64,000 bases of DNA, taken from Collinsella sp. GTDB lineage: Bacteria > Actinomycetota > Coriobacteriia > Coriobacteriales > Coriobacteriaceae. How positions within the stretch are numbered: the first letter of the stretch is position 1; the number at the start of each line of letters is the position of its first letter. The stretch is from assembly GCA_018381235.1 (NCBI GenBank), contig JAGZSF010000001.1:1-64000 (forward strand). Reading direction: 5' to 3'. The position numbers and the translations under genes are program-made. Positions 10,047 to 19,402 of this stretch are shown piece by piece. The notes below the pieces were generated by a model. The model was not told the origin of the DNA. It saw only the letters and a list, made by a program, of their open reading frames with translations, and made no database searches.

Positions 10047-10060
10047 CGAACATCTGTGCG
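10047..10060. promoter_or_regulatory. LexA-like SOS box upstream of uvrA
   Basis: CGAACATCTGTGCG matches 12 of 14 positions of the Gram-positive LexA consensus CGAACRNRYGTTYG and lies 62 bases before the uvrA start. uvrA is a standard SOS gene, which supports the reading. Confidence 0.45.
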
Positions 10061-10121
10061 CGTCGAGTGCGCTAAACTCATCGGCAGTATGATTCGATGC
10101 AATAGGAGGCAAGGAGCTTCC

Positions 10122-13001
10122 ATGTCTGATTCTTCTATCGTTATTCGCGGCGCTCGTGAGCACAACCTCCGTGATATCGATGTTTCCATTCCGCGTGACC
10201 AACTCGTGGTCATTACCGGTCTTTCTGGCTCGGGCAAGAGCTCGCTGGCATTTGACACTATCTATGCCGAGGGCCAGCGTCGATACGTCGAGAGCCTTTC
10301 AAGCTATGCGCGCCAGTTCTTGGGCCAGATGGACAAACCCGACTTGGATTCAATCGACGGCCTTTCGCCGGCGGTGTCAATCGACCAAAAGACGACGTCT
10401 AAAAACCCTCGCTCGACGGTTGGCACCGTAACCGAGATTTATGACTATCTGCGCCTGTTGTTCGCCCGCGTGGGCACCCCGCACTGTCCCGAATGCGGCC
10501 GCGTCATTGAGCGCCAGACGACCGACCAGGTTGCCGACAAGGTCTTGGCGGCGGGGGAGGGCCGCCGCGCGTTTGTGCTGGCACCGGTGGTGCGCGGGCG
10601 AAAAGGCGAGTACACCAAACTGTTTGAGGACCTTCGCGCCGAGGGCTTTAGCCGCGTGCGTGTCGACGGTGAAGTGCGCTCGCTCGACGATCCGATCGAT
10701 ATGGACAAGAAGTTCAAGCACGATATCGAGGTCGTGGTCGATCGCATCGTGATCCGTGAGAACTCTCTGGGCCGTATCGCCGAGTCTGTTGAGCAGGCGA
10801 CCGCGCTGGCTCACGGCAACGTAAACGTGTACATGCTGCCCGATCGTGATGCTCCCGAGGGGACCGAGGGCGAGCTGCTGGAGTATTCGTTGGCCTTGGC
10901 GTGCCCGGAGCATGGACACTCCATTGACGATCTTCAGCCGCGTGATTTTTCGTTCAACGCTCCCTATGGCGCATGTCCTGAGTGCGACGGCCTGGGCTTT
11001 AAGAAAACCGTTGATGCCGAGGCGCTGATTGAGGACCCCTCGAAGTCCATTGCCGACGGAGTCTTTGGTAGCCTGTTTGGCAATTCGAACTACTATCCGC
11101 AGATTTTTGCTGCGGTCTGCAAACACTTTAAGGTGAGCGCCGATACGCCGTGGGAGGACTTGCCTCCGCGGGTGCGTCGTGCGTTTTTGGATGGCATGGG
11201 CGACACGAAGATTTCGGTCGACTACCAAAAGCTCGACGGACGTCGCAGCCAGTGGGACACCAAGTTCTCGGGTGTGCGCAATATCCTGTACGAGCGTTAT
11301 ACCGAGACAACCAACGAGAACACCAAGGCGCGCTTGGAGAAGTATATTCGCGAGGAGCCGTGCTCGAGTTGCCATGGTGCTCGCCTGCGCCCCGAGATGC
11401 TCGCCGTCACCGTGGGCGGCAAGTCCATTTACGAGGTCTGCTGCCTCTCGTGTCGTGAGTCGCTCGAGTTTTTTGAGGGCCTGGAGCTCACCGAGCGCCA
11501 ACAGTTTATCGGCGGGCGCATCGTCAAGGAAATCCTGGAGCGCTTACGTTTTCTGGTCGATGTTGGACTCGACTATCTGACGCTCGATCGTGCCTCGGCG
11601 ACGCTTTCTGGTGGCGAGGCGCAGCGTATTCGCCTGGCAACGCAGATTGGCGCGGGTCTCATGGGCGTGCTCTATATTCTGGATGAGCCCTCGATCGGTC
11701 TTCATCAGCGTGACAACGAGCGCCTGATCAAGACGCTCGAGCGCCTGCGCGATATCGGCAATACCGTTATCGTCGTTGAACACGACGAGGATACAATCCG
11801 TGCCGCCGACTACGTGATCGACATGGGGCCCGGCGCCGGCGTCAACGGCGGGCACGTAGTCGCGGCGGGAACGCCTGCCGATATCATGGCGTGTCCCGAG
11901 TCGATGACGGGCGCTTATCTGACCGGCAAACGAATGATCCGGGTGCCTGATGAACGGCGCAAGCCCGGTCGTGGCAGCCTTAAAATTACGGGCGCTCGAG
12001 CCAACAACCTCAAAAACGTTACTGCCAAGATCGAGTTTGGTACGCTTACGGTTGTTACCGGCGTGTCGGGATCGGGCAAGAGCTCCCTGGTTACCGACAC
12101 CATTGCGCCTGCCCTTACGAATGCCATTCACCGTTCGACGCGCCCTGTGGGTCCGTATAAGAAAATCGAGGGCATTGAGTGTATCGATAAGGTTATCGAT
12201 ATCGACCAGTCGCCGATTGGCCGCACGCCGCGTTCCAACCCTGCTACCTATATCGGCCTGTGGGATGATCTTCGCGCGCTGTTTGCGAGTACGCCGGAGT
12301 CGAAGGCGCGCGGCTACTCGCCGGGTCGTTTCTCCTTTAATGTGAGTGGCGGGCGCTGTGAGGCGTGCAAGGGCGACGGACAGATCAAGATCGAGATGCA
12401 CTTCCTTCCCGATATCTACGTTCCCTGCGAAGTTTGCGGCGGTAAACGCTACAACCGCGAGACACTCGAGGTCACCTACCGTGGCAAGACCATCTCGGAC
12501 GTGCTAGACATGAGCGTCACCGAGGCGCTGGCCTTCTTTGGGAATATCCCGCAGATTAAGCGCAAGCTCCAGACGCTGTACGATGTAGGCTTGGGCTACG
12601 TGAGCCTGGGCCAGCCCGCCACGACGCTCTCGGGCGGCGAGGCGCAGCGTGTGAAGCTCGCTAAGGAGCTTCATCGACGCCAGACGGGCAAGACGTTCTA
12701 TATTTTGGACGAGCCGACGACCGGCCTTCATTTTGAGGATGTCCGCCAGCTGCTCGATGTGCTACAGCGCTTGGTCGATGCGGGCAACACGGTGCTGGTG
12801 ATTGAACACAACCTTGATGTCATCAAGGTTGCCGACCGCCTGATCGATATGGGTCCCGAGGGCGGTAACGGCGGCGGAACCGTCGTAGTTTCGGGCACGC
12901 CGGAGCAGGTTGCGGACTGTCCGCAGAGTTATACGGGCAAGTTTTTGGCGCCGTTGCTCAGGCGTGACCGGGAGCGCCAGGCTCAACTTGATGCTCAATA
13001 A
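10122..13001 (+). CDS. uvrA: Excinuclease ABC subunit A
   Basis: Damage-recognition ATPase of nucleotide excision repair, working with UvrB and UvrC elsewhere in the window. Two ABC modules: Walker A GLSGSGKSSLAFDT near residues 30-45 and GVSGSGKSSLVTDT in the second half; zinc fingers CPECGRVIE, CPECDGLGF and CEACKGDGQIK...CEVCGG; signatures LSGGEAQRIRLATQIG and LSGGEAQRVKLAKEL. 959 residues. ATG 10122 has GGAGGCAAGGAG just upstream, so the longer in-frame start at 10056 is rejected. A LexA-like box lies upstream. Confidence 0.97.
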   Translation: MSDSSIVIRGAREHNLRDIDVSIPRDQLVVITGLSGSGKSSLAFDTIYAEGQRRYVESLSSYARQFLGQMDKPDLDSIDGLSPAVSIDQKTTSKNPRSTVGTVTEIYDYLRLLFARVGTPHCPECGRVIERQTTDQVADKVLAAGEGRRAFVLAPVVRGRKGEYTKLFEDLRAEGFSRVRVDGEVRSLDDPIDMDKKFKHDIEVVVDRIVIRENSLGRIAESVEQATALAHGNVNVYMLPDRDAPEGTEGELLEYSLALACPEHGHSIDDLQPRDFSFNAPYGACPECDGLGFKKTVDAEALIEDPSKSIADGVFGSLFGNSNYYPQIFAAVCKHFKVSADTPWEDLPPRVRRAFLDGMGDTKISVDYQKLDGRRSQWDTKFSGVRNILYERYTETTNENTKARLEKYIREEPCSSCHGARLRPEMLAVTVGGKSIYEVCCLSCRESLEFFEGLELTERQQFIGGRIVKEILERLRFLVDVGLDYLTLDRASATLSGGEAQRIRLATQIGAGLMGVLYILDEPSIGLHQRDNERLIKTLERLRDIGNTVIVVEHDEDTIRAADYVIDMGPGAGVNGGHVVAAGTPADIMACPESMTGAYLTGKRMIRVPDERRKPGRGSLKITGARANNLKNVTAKIEFGTLTVVTGVSGSGKSSLVTDTIAPALTNAIHRSTRPVGPYKKIEGIECIDKVIDIDQSPIGRTPRSNPATYIGLWDDLRALFASTPESKARGYSPGRFSFNVSGGRCEACKGDGQIKIEMHFLPDIYVPCEVCGGKRYNRETLEVTYRGKTISDVLDMSVTEALAFFGNIPQIKRKLQTLYDVGLGYVSLGQPATTLSGGEAQRVKLAKELHRRQTGKTFYILDEPTTGLHFEDVRQLLDVLQRLVDAGNTVLVIEHNLDVIKVADRLIDMGPEGGNGGGTVVVSGTPEQVADCPQSYTGKFLAPLLRRDRERQAQLDAQ

Positions 13002-13021
13002 ATAGGCGATTCAGTTCATGG

Positions 13022-13052
13022 GCGCCATCGACTCCTTGTGATTCGATGGCGC
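13022..13052 (+). terminator. Hairpin after uvrA
   Basis: GCGCCATCGA (13022-13031) and TCGATGGCGC (13043-13052) form a perfect 10-bp stem. The following TTGCTGTG is not a T run, so termination is plausible but weak. Confidence 0.45.
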
Positions 13053-13133
13053 TTGCTGTGCCGAAGTGACGTTTGCAGCCGGATTGGACATATACTTAAT
13101 CCTTGCGTCCGAATGCGAGGGAAAGGATATGTC

Positions 13134-13634
13134 ATGGCAAAGGCTGTAAAGACGCCAAAAACCAATGCGATGCGCGAGCTGGAAAGCGCTGGCATTTCCT
13201 ATGTTCTACATACGTACGAAGACGATGGTGATGAGTCGGTGGGCCTGGGGGTCGCGATTTCGGAGCAACTTGGCGAGGAGCCCGGTCAAGGATTCAAGAC
13301 TTTGGTCTGCGTGACACCGTCCAACGACTATGTCGTGTGCTGCATCCCTGTTGTCGACGAGCTCGATCTAAAGTCCGCCGCGCGTGCCGCGGGGGAGAAG
13401 TCCTTGGCCATGACGCATGTGAAGGATTTGCTTGCGGCGACTGGCTACGTTCGCGGCGGCTGCAGCCCGGTCGGTATGAAAAAACGCTACCGGACGCTCA
13501 TTGATGAGACGTGTGTCCTTTGGGATACCATTTTTATTTCGGGAGGCAAGCGTGGTTATCAGCTTGAGCTTGCACCCGATGATTTAATTGCATTTTGCGG
13601 GGCGACGGTTGCCGCGATTACGAGAGAGGACTGA
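13134..13634 (+). CDS. ybaK: Cys-tRNA(Pro) deacylase, YbaK/EbsC family
   Basis: Hydrolyses mischarged Cys-tRNA(Pro) in the cytosol. The single YbaK/ProX domain covers the 166 residues: N-terminal KTNAMRELESAGISYVLHTYE, the core FKTLVCVTPSNDYVVCCIPV and the GYVRGGCSPVGMKKRYRTLID motif with the conserved GGxSP-type turn and Lys. GAAAGGA sits six bases before ATG 13134; the longer frame from 13038 lacks a site. murJ starts three bases after the stop, so the two are co-transcribed. Confidence 0.92.
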   Translation: MAKAVKTPKTNAMRELESAGISYVLHTYEDDGDESVGLGVAISEQLGEEPGQGFKTLVCVTPSNDYVVCCIPVVDELDLKSAARAAGEKSLAMTHVKDLLAATGYVRGGCSPVGMKKRYRTLIDETCVLWDTIFISGGKRGYQLELAPDDLIAFCGATVAAITRED

Positions 13635-13637
13635 GCG

Positions 13638-15320
13638 ATGCCGCAGGAAGAATTGAAGCGCGGAGCTCATTTTGCAAAAGAATCTGCGCCTCAGACACCC
13701 TCATCCGAAGCTTCTTCGTCGCGAGATGACACTGACGACATGGGCTCGTCGGACTACTCCACGGTTGGTCGTTCCGCCGGGCTTATGACCATCCTGACTA
13801 TCGTGTCTCGCGTCACCGGTTTTATCCGCACGTGGGCAATGGCGGCCGCTATCGGCATGTCGCTGCTCTCGTCCTCCTATCAGGTCGCCAACAACCTGCC
13901 CAATATGCTCTACGAACTCGTGATGGGTGGCATGCTCGTGACGGCGTTTTTGCCCGTGTACATGGGCGTGAGGCGTGAGCAGGGTCGCGAGGCCTCGAAC
14001 GAGTACGTGGGCAACCTGCTCGGCATTCTGCTTTTGGTGCTGGGTGGCATTTCGTTGCTGGGGACCGTGTTCGCCCCGGGCTTTATCTGGACGCAATCGT
14101 TCCTTTCGGGTGACGGCGGCAGCATGGATACCGCTGCGTTCATGTTCCGTTTCTTTGCCATCCAGATTCTGTTTTATGGTTTGGGCTCGGTGTTCTCGGG
14201 CGTTCTCAACGCACACCGCGACTACTTCTGGTCGACGTTTGCCCCGGTCCTCAACAATGTGATCGTCATTGCGAGCTTTATGGGTTTTGCGCCCGTGTCC
14301 GCACAGTTTGGCGAACGTGCCGGCATCATCTTGATTGCGGCCGGTACGACCCTCGGTGTCTTTGTTCAGATGGCATGTCAGATTCCCGCGCTTGGCAAGC
14401 ACGGCGTGCATCCCCATATCCATATCGACTTTAAGGACCCCGCGCTTCGCCAGACGATTGCGCTCGGTATCCCGACGCTGCTTGCCACGGTGTGCATGTT
14501 TGTCTCGACTTCTATCACCAACGCTGCCGCGCTGGTTGTCCAGCCCGAGACTGGTCCTTCCGTCATCGCCTATGCGCGCCTGTGGTACACGCTGCCCTAC
14601 GCGCTGATTGCCGCCTCGCTTTCGACGGCGCTCTATACCGAGCTCTCTCACGACGCACAGGAGAAGGATTACGACAGCGTTCGCACGGGCATTTCACGTG
14701 GCGTCGCCCAGATGCTGTTCTTCCTGATTCCGTTCGCGCTGTACCTGATTGTCTTCGCGCGTCCGCTCAACATGATTTACTGTGCCGGCAAGTTTGATGA
14801 GTCCGGCGTGGCGCTGGTGTCCGAGTTCCTTGTCTACCTGGCGTTCTCGCTGCCGCTCTACGGCGTGGTCGTGTTGATGCAGAAGAGCTTCTCTGCCTTG
14901 CTCGACATGAAGCCCTATAGCCGATATTGCCTGTATTCTGCCATCGGCCAGGCCGGCTCGGTTCTGCTGTTTGGCGTTGTGCTGGGCTTCGGTATGCCGG
15001 CAATCGCGCTTTCGTATGTTGTCGACTACGTGATCTTGGTCGGCTGTTCGCTGTGGTGGCTGCGTCGTCGCTTGCGTGGCCTTCAGGTCAAATCTATCCT
15101 GCATGGCGGTTTCTTTGGCCTTTTGCTCGGCGGCCTGGGTGCTGCCGCAGGCGCCGGCGTCATGTGGGCGCTTGAACTCTTTGTCGGGGCACTTGGTGGC
15201 TCGATTCTGATTACTCTTGGCTACGTTTGCGTTGCGGGTGTCGTCTCGCTTGCTGTTACCTTTGGCCTTGCCGTCGTCCTTAAGATGCCCGAGGTCTCGG
15301 CGCTGCTTCGTCGCAAGTAG
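13638..15320 (+). CDS. murJ: Lipid II flippase MurJ
   Basis: Polytopic MOP-superfamily transporter predicted to flip lipid II for peptidoglycan synthesis. After a hydrophilic, Ser-rich N-terminus of about 45 residues come roughly 14 hydrophobic segments. Family marks include SRVTGFIRTWAMAAAIG in helix 1, NNLPNMLYELVMGGMLVTAFLPVY, and GVLNAHRDYFWSTFAPVLNN. 560 residues. A GAGAGGA site precedes ATG 13638. The tail adjoins uvrC without a gap, a cell-wall/repair pairing of no obvious logic. Confidence 0.93.
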   Translation: MPQEELKRGAHFAKESAPQTPSSEASSSRDDTDDMGSSDYSTVGRSAGLMTILTIVSRVTGFIRTWAMAAAIGMSLLSSSYQVANNLPNMLYELVMGGMLVTAFLPVYMGVRREQGREASNEYVGNLLGILLLVLGGISLLGTVFAPGFIWTQSFLSGDGGSMDTAAFMFRFFAIQILFYGLGSVFSGVLNAHRDYFWSTFAPVLNNVIVIASFMGFAPVSAQFGERAGIILIAAGTTLGVFVQMACQIPALGKHGVHPHIHIDFKDPALRQTIALGIPTLLATVCMFVSTSITNAAALVVQPETGPSVIAYARLWYTLPYALIAASLSTALYTELSHDAQEKDYDSVRTGISRGVAQMLFFLIPFALYLIVFARPLNMIYCAGKFDESGVALVSEFLVYLAFSLPLYGVVVLMQKSFSALLDMKPYSRYCLYSAIGQAGSVLLFGVVLGFGMPAIALSYVVDYVILVGCSLWWLRRRLRGLQVKSILHGGFFGLLLGGLGAAAGAGVMWALELFVGALGGSILITLGYVCVAGVVSLAVTFGLAVVLKMPEVSALLRRK

Positions 15321-17267
15321 GTGCGCGTGGCCGGTCACGACAACATTCCAACGCTTGCCGAGCAGGTTTCGCGCGTTCCTACACAACCCGGTTGCTACCT
15401 TTGGAAGGATGCCAAGGGCGATGTCATCTACGTGGGCAAGGCGAAAAACCTACGCGCCCGCATGCGTCAATACGTGACACTGCAGGATGAGCGTCAAAAG
15501 ATCCCGCTGATGATGCAACTGGTGGCGAGCTTTGACTATATCGTGGTGGAGACCGAGCATGAGGCGTTGGTGCTCGAGCGCAATTTGATTGGTCAGTACC
15601 ATCCGTACTTTAACGTCGACCTCAAGGATGACAAGAGCTACCCCTTTATCGCCATTACAAAGGGCGACCTGTATCCCGCTATCAAATACACGCGTGAGCG
15701 TCATAAGCCGGGAACGCGTTATTTTGGTCCCTATACTGACAGCCGCGCGGCGCGTGAGACCATTGACACGCTGCGCAAGGTGATTCCGATCTGCTCCGCA
15801 TCCTGTGCGGAGTGGCGTCGTTGTCGTCGTATCGTCGAGTCCCACAAGGGCGAGGAAGACATCGTCAATATGATTTGCGCGCAAAACGGGCGTCCCTGCT
15901 TTGACTGCCATGTCGGGCGCGGCCCGGGTGCGTGTGTCGGCGCGATTTCCCCGGCAGACTATGCCAAGAACGTCAAGCGTGTCGAGCGCTTTTTGTCGGG
16001 CCATCGCAAGGATGTCGTCGATGAGCTGACCTCCGAGATGACGGATGCCGCCGAGGCGCTCGACTTTGAGCGCGCGGCACGCGTCAAACGTCGTTTGGAG
16101 GTCATCAGGGGTCTGGACGACCGTCAGCAAGTCGTTTTTCCCTCCAGTGTCGATATCGATGTCATCGGTTTCTATCGCGAGGAGACCATCTCCGCCGCTT
16201 GCGTCTTTGTCGTGCGTGAGGGTCGAACGGTTCGAACCTGCGAGTTTATTCTCGATAAGGGTTTGGATGTCGACGAAGAGGAACTTCAATCGGGCTTTCT
16301 TAAGCGCTATTACGACGAGACAGCTGATATTCCAGCTGAGGTCAACCTTTCCGTCGAGCTTGAGGATGCGGAGGCGCTGGGGGAGTGGCTTGCGGGCAAG
16401 CGTGAGCGTTCCTGCCATCTCCATAGGCCGCAGCGTGGCGAAAAGCACCGTCTGCTCGATATGGCATCCAAAAATGCGCGCCATGCCCTCATGCGCTACA
16501 TGATGCGAACGGGGTACGCTGACGACCGCACCAATCAAGCGCTCCTGGAGCTCGAAAGCGCGCTGGCGCTGCCGGCGCCGCCGATGCGTATCGAGTGCTT
16601 CGATATTTCGACGCTGCACGGAACCTTTACCGTCGCCTCGATGGTGGTGTTTACCAACGGGCGCGCCAACAAGAGCCAGTACCGTCGTTTTAAAATTCAG
16701 GCCGAATTGGACGAGGCAAACGACTTCGTGTCGATGTCCGAGGTTTTGGGACGACGCTATGCTCCCGAGCGCATGGCCGACGAGCGCTTTGGCTCGCGCC
16801 CCGATTTGCTCGTTGTCGATGGCGGTAAGCCGCAATTGACCGCTGCGATCAAGCAACTTGAGGCTCTTGGGCTCGATATACCAGTTTGTGGCTTGGCAAA
16901 GGCCGATGAGGAAGTTTTTGTGCCTTGGGACGAGACTCCCGTCGTGCTGCCGACCGGGTCTGCTTCGCTCTATCTAATTAAACAGGTGCGCGATGAGTCC
17001 CACCGATTTGCAATCACGTTCCACCGCGAGTTGCGCGATAAAGCCATGACGGTTTCGGTACTCGATGACGTTCCAGGCGTGGGACCCACCAGAAAACGTG
17101 CCCTTATGCGCCATTTTGGCTCGATGAAGCGTTTGCGCGCGGCGAGCGAGCAAGAGATCGCGGAAGTTCGCGGCATACCTGCCGATGTTGCCAAGGCGGT
17201 CCACGAGGCGCTCGTTGCATGGAATGCCGAGCGCGCCGAGGCGGCGGCTGGCCATTCCGATAGCTAA
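15321..17267 (+). CDS. uvrC: Excinuclease ABC subunit C
   Basis: Dual-incision nuclease of excision repair. GIY-YIG domain at residues about 15-95 (GCYLWKDAKGDVIYVGKAKNLRARM), Cys-rich linker, UVR motif (EALDFERAARVKRRLEVI), RNase H-like domain with IECFDISTLHGT and LLVVDGGKPQL, and a C-terminal helix-hairpin-helix pair (VLDDVPGVGPTRKRALMRHFG). The GTG at 15321 abuts the murJ stop; another GTG at 15327 is possible. The linker carries an extra Cys-rich insert, CSASCAEWRRCRR, before the usual CFDC region. 648 residues. Confidence 0.96.
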   Translation: MRVAGHDNIPTLAEQVSRVPTQPGCYLWKDAKGDVIYVGKAKNLRARMRQYVTLQDERQKIPLMMQLVASFDYIVVETEHEALVLERNLIGQYHPYFNVDLKDDKSYPFIAITKGDLYPAIKYTRERHKPGTRYFGPYTDSRAARETIDTLRKVIPICSASCAEWRRCRRIVESHKGEEDIVNMICAQNGRPCFDCHVGRGPGACVGAISPADYAKNVKRVERFLSGHRKDVVDELTSEMTDAAEALDFERAARVKRRLEVIRGLDDRQQVVFPSSVDIDVIGFYREETISAACVFVVREGRTVRTCEFILDKGLDVDEEELQSGFLKRYYDETADIPAEVNLSVELEDAEALGEWLAGKRERSCHLHRPQRGEKHRLLDMASKNARHALMRYMMRTGYADDRTNQALLELESALALPAPPMRIECFDISTLHGTFTVASMVVFTNGRANKSQYRRFKIQAELDEANDFVSMSEVLGRRYAPERMADERFGSRPDLLVVDGGKPQLTAAIKQLEALGLDIPVCGLAKADEEVFVPWDETPVVLPTGSASLYLIKQVRDESHRFAITFHRELRDKAMTVSVLDDVPGVGPTRKRALMRHFGSMKRLRAASEQEIAEVRGIPADVAKAVHEALVAWNAERAEAAAGHSDS

Positions 17268-17358
17268 ACACGAGTCTAAACAACTGATATACATGATTGC
17301 GCGATTTTCAACCATTTATTTCGCCATGATTGCCTGCTGGTTTCGGGTTTTATTAACG

Positions 17359-17396
17359 CTAAAACGTTTGACTAACCCAAGCGAAAACCCTGCTAT
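17359..17396 (+). promoter_or_regulatory. Promoter with overlapping operator-like palindrome
   Basis: TTGACT (17368-17373) and TGCTAT (17391-17396) are spaced by 17 nt. The -35 overlaps CTAAAACGTTTGA (17359-17371), whose AAAACGTTT core recurs in the perfect palindrome upstream of gap. This suggests a LacI-family repressor site for the sialic acid operon. Confidence 0.5.
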
Positions 17397-17430
17397 CCTG
17401 CGGGTTGACGAAGACTGATATCTCACCTCG

Positions 17431-17513
17431 CCGATACATACTGTCTGGCGAATCGTTTGTCAATGAATTCGGTGAACGGTAGTAAATACCGTTCAAGCGT
17501 ATGTATGTATCGG
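17431..17513 (+). promoter_or_regulatory. Structured 5' leader of the nan transport operon
   Basis: Two nested inverted repeats: an outer pair CCGATACATAC (17431-17441) with GTATGTATCGG (17503-17513), and an inner pair TGAACGGTA (17473-17481) with TACCGTTCA (17487-17495) around a 5-nt loop. All arms are perfect. They lie between the likely promoter and the ribosome site at 17620-17627, so they would be in the mRNA. The rest of 17268-17631 shows no gene. Confidence 0.55.
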
Positions 17514-17631
17514 TCGCCGAGCGCGGCACCTCAGTTGGGTACGTCGGTAGGTAAGGTATATATCGTCCGCAAGTTGCGCGGGGGCAAGTCTAGGTGCTCC
17601 CGAGTAAGATTCTCTATTGATAGGAGAAGAC

Positions 17632-19245
17632 ATGGCCATCATCAACAAGGGTATGTCCAGGCGTTCGTTCCTCGGCCTCACCGGCAGCGTCGCCGCTGTC
17701 GCAGGGCTTGGTCTCACCGGCTGCGGCGGCAGCTCTAGCGACGAGGGTTCCGCTTCCGGTTCCACCGATTCCGCTAACCGTGGCGGCGGCGTGATCACCG
17801 CTGGTTCCGCTTACGCTCCGTCCAGCTTCGATCCCGCCAGCACTGGCTCCGCTGTGGGCCTGGGTGCTAACTGGCACGTCGTCGAGGGCCTCTACGGCAT
17901 CGATTACCACGACTACAGCACCTTCAACGAGCTCGCCACCGACGATCCCAAGTCTGTGGACGACACCACTTTCGAGGTCACCATCCGCAAAGGCGCCAAG
18001 TTCTCCGATGGCACCGAGGTCACCGCTGACGATGTCGTTGCCTCCTACACCGCATGCGCCGCTTCCGCTACCTATGCTCCGTTCTTCCAGCCCTTCGAGT
18101 CCATCGAGGCCAAGGACGCCAGCACCGTGACGGTCAAGACCAAGGTCCCCAACTTCTCCCTGCTCAAGGATCGTCTGGCCATCGTCCGCGTTACCCCGGC
18201 CACCCAGACCGAGGAGGATCGCGCCAAGCAGCCGATCGGCTCCGGCCCCTGGATGTACGACTCTATCTCCGATACCGAGATCACCCTGGTTCCCAACCCC
18301 GAGTACAACGGTGAGTACGCTGCCGAGGATAAGAAGATTCAGTACAGCATCCTGACCGACCCCACCGCTCGCGTTACCGCTCAGCAGGAGGGCTCCACGC
18401 TCGTTATGGAGCTCGTTACCGCTGACGCCGTCGACCAGCTCGAGAGCGCCGGCTGCAAGATCGATAACGTTCAGGGTTTCGGCACCCGCTTCATCATGTT
18501 CAACGTCGCCAAGGAGCCTTGGAACAACGTCAAGGTCCGTCAGGCTGTCATGTATGCGCTCGACACCGAGAAGATGGTCAGCAACACCTTCGCCGGCCTT
18601 GCCACCGCTGCCAGCTGCTACCTGCCCAAGAGCTTCACCAACTATCATGAGGCTTCCACGGTGTACAAGACCGACGCCAAGAAGGCTAAGAAGCTCATCG
18701 AGGAGTCTGGCGTCACCCCGGGTGCCATCACCCTGCGCACCACCGACAACGAGCAGATTAAGGGCATGGCCGCCCAGGTCAAGAACGACCTCGACGCTCT
18801 CGGCTTCGATGTGACCATCCAGACCGATACCTCGCCGGCCACTTACGCTGCCATCGACGGCGGCGAGGCCTACGATATCCTCCTTGCCCCTGGCGATCCT
18901 TCCTGCTTCGGCGCCGACCCCGACCTGCTGCTCAACTGGTGGTACGGCGACAACGTCTGGATGCAGACCCGTTGCCCGTGGAAGGAGTCCGCTGAGTGGC
19001 AGAAGCTCCACGGTCTCATGGACGAGGCTCTTGCCGCCGAGGGCGACGAGCAGCAGAAGAAGTGGAACGAGTGCTTCGACATCATTGCCGACAACGCCGT
19101 TCTGTACCCCGTTGTCCACGTCAAGACCGTCTCCGCTTCCTGGGACGATCCGTCCACTGCACCCAACGGCGAGGCCCTCGATGGCTTCAAGGGCATCGGC
19201 ACGACGAGCATGTCCTTCAGGGGCGTTGCGACCGTCAAGGCGTAA
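17632..19245 (+). CDS. ABC importer solute-binding lipoprotein, family 5
   Basis: Extracytoplasmic substrate-binding lipoprotein of the peptide/opine/nickel class. A Tat-like signal, SRRSFLGLTGSVAAVAG, ends in the lipobox LTGC about residue 33, followed by a Ser/Gly linker. The body has the family features ITAGSAYAPSSFDPA, ATDDPKSVDDTTFEVTIRKGAKFSDGTEVTADDV and FIMFNVAKEPWNNVKVRQAVMYALD. 538 residues. GGAGAAG precedes ATG 17632. The downstream nanA-nanK-nanE genes suggest sialic acid, or a sialyl compound, as ligand, as in SatABCD of Haemophilus ducreyi; this is inference from context. Confidence 0.88.
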   Translation: MAIINKGMSRRSFLGLTGSVAAVAGLGLTGCGGSSSDEGSASGSTDSANRGGGVITAGSAYAPSSFDPASTGSAVGLGANWHVVEGLYGIDYHDYSTFNELATDDPKSVDDTTFEVTIRKGAKFSDGTEVTADDVVASYTACAASATYAPFFQPFESIEAKDASTVTVKTKVPNFSLLKDRLAIVRVTPATQTEEDRAKQPIGSGPWMYDSISDTEITLVPNPEYNGEYAAEDKKIQYSILTDPTARVTAQQEGSTLVMELVTADAVDQLESAGCKIDNVQGFGTRFIMFNVAKEPWNNVKVRQAVMYALDTEKMVSNTFAGLATAASCYLPKSFTNYHEASTVYKTDAKKAKKLIEESGVTPGAITLRTTDNEQIKGMAAQVKNDLDALGFDVTIQTDTSPATYAAIDGGEAYDILLAPGDPSCFGADPDLLLNWWYGDNVWMQTRCPWKESAEWQKLHGLMDEALAAEGDEQQKKWNECFDIIADNAVLYPVVHVKTVSASWDDPSTAPNGEALDGFKGIGTTSMSFRGVATVKA

Positions 19246-19309
19246 GACTCGCTTGAGTCTGTATGCAGGATGTCGGTCGTTGGGACCGTATCCTCATAGT
19301 TGAAACAAA

Positions 19310-19340
19310 GACCCGGGCGGCAACGATGTCGCTCGGGTCT
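19310..19340 (+). other. Intercistronic hairpin
   Basis: GACCCGGGCG (19310-19319) pairs with CGCTCGGGTC (19330-19339) allowing one G-T pair, with only TTGTAATG after it. This position, just after a binding-protein gene, is typical of mRNA-stabilising or attenuating hairpins. Confidence 0.5.
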
Positions 19341-19402
19341 TGTAATGAGTATCCGTACTCATATACCAGTTGGTCCTACCGACAAAAGAAAGGGGAGAGA
19401 AC

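Noticed and set aside
17520..17631. T-box or SAM riboswitch in the nan leader
   Set aside because: The T-box core AGGGTGGNACCGCG and the S-box core are both absent.
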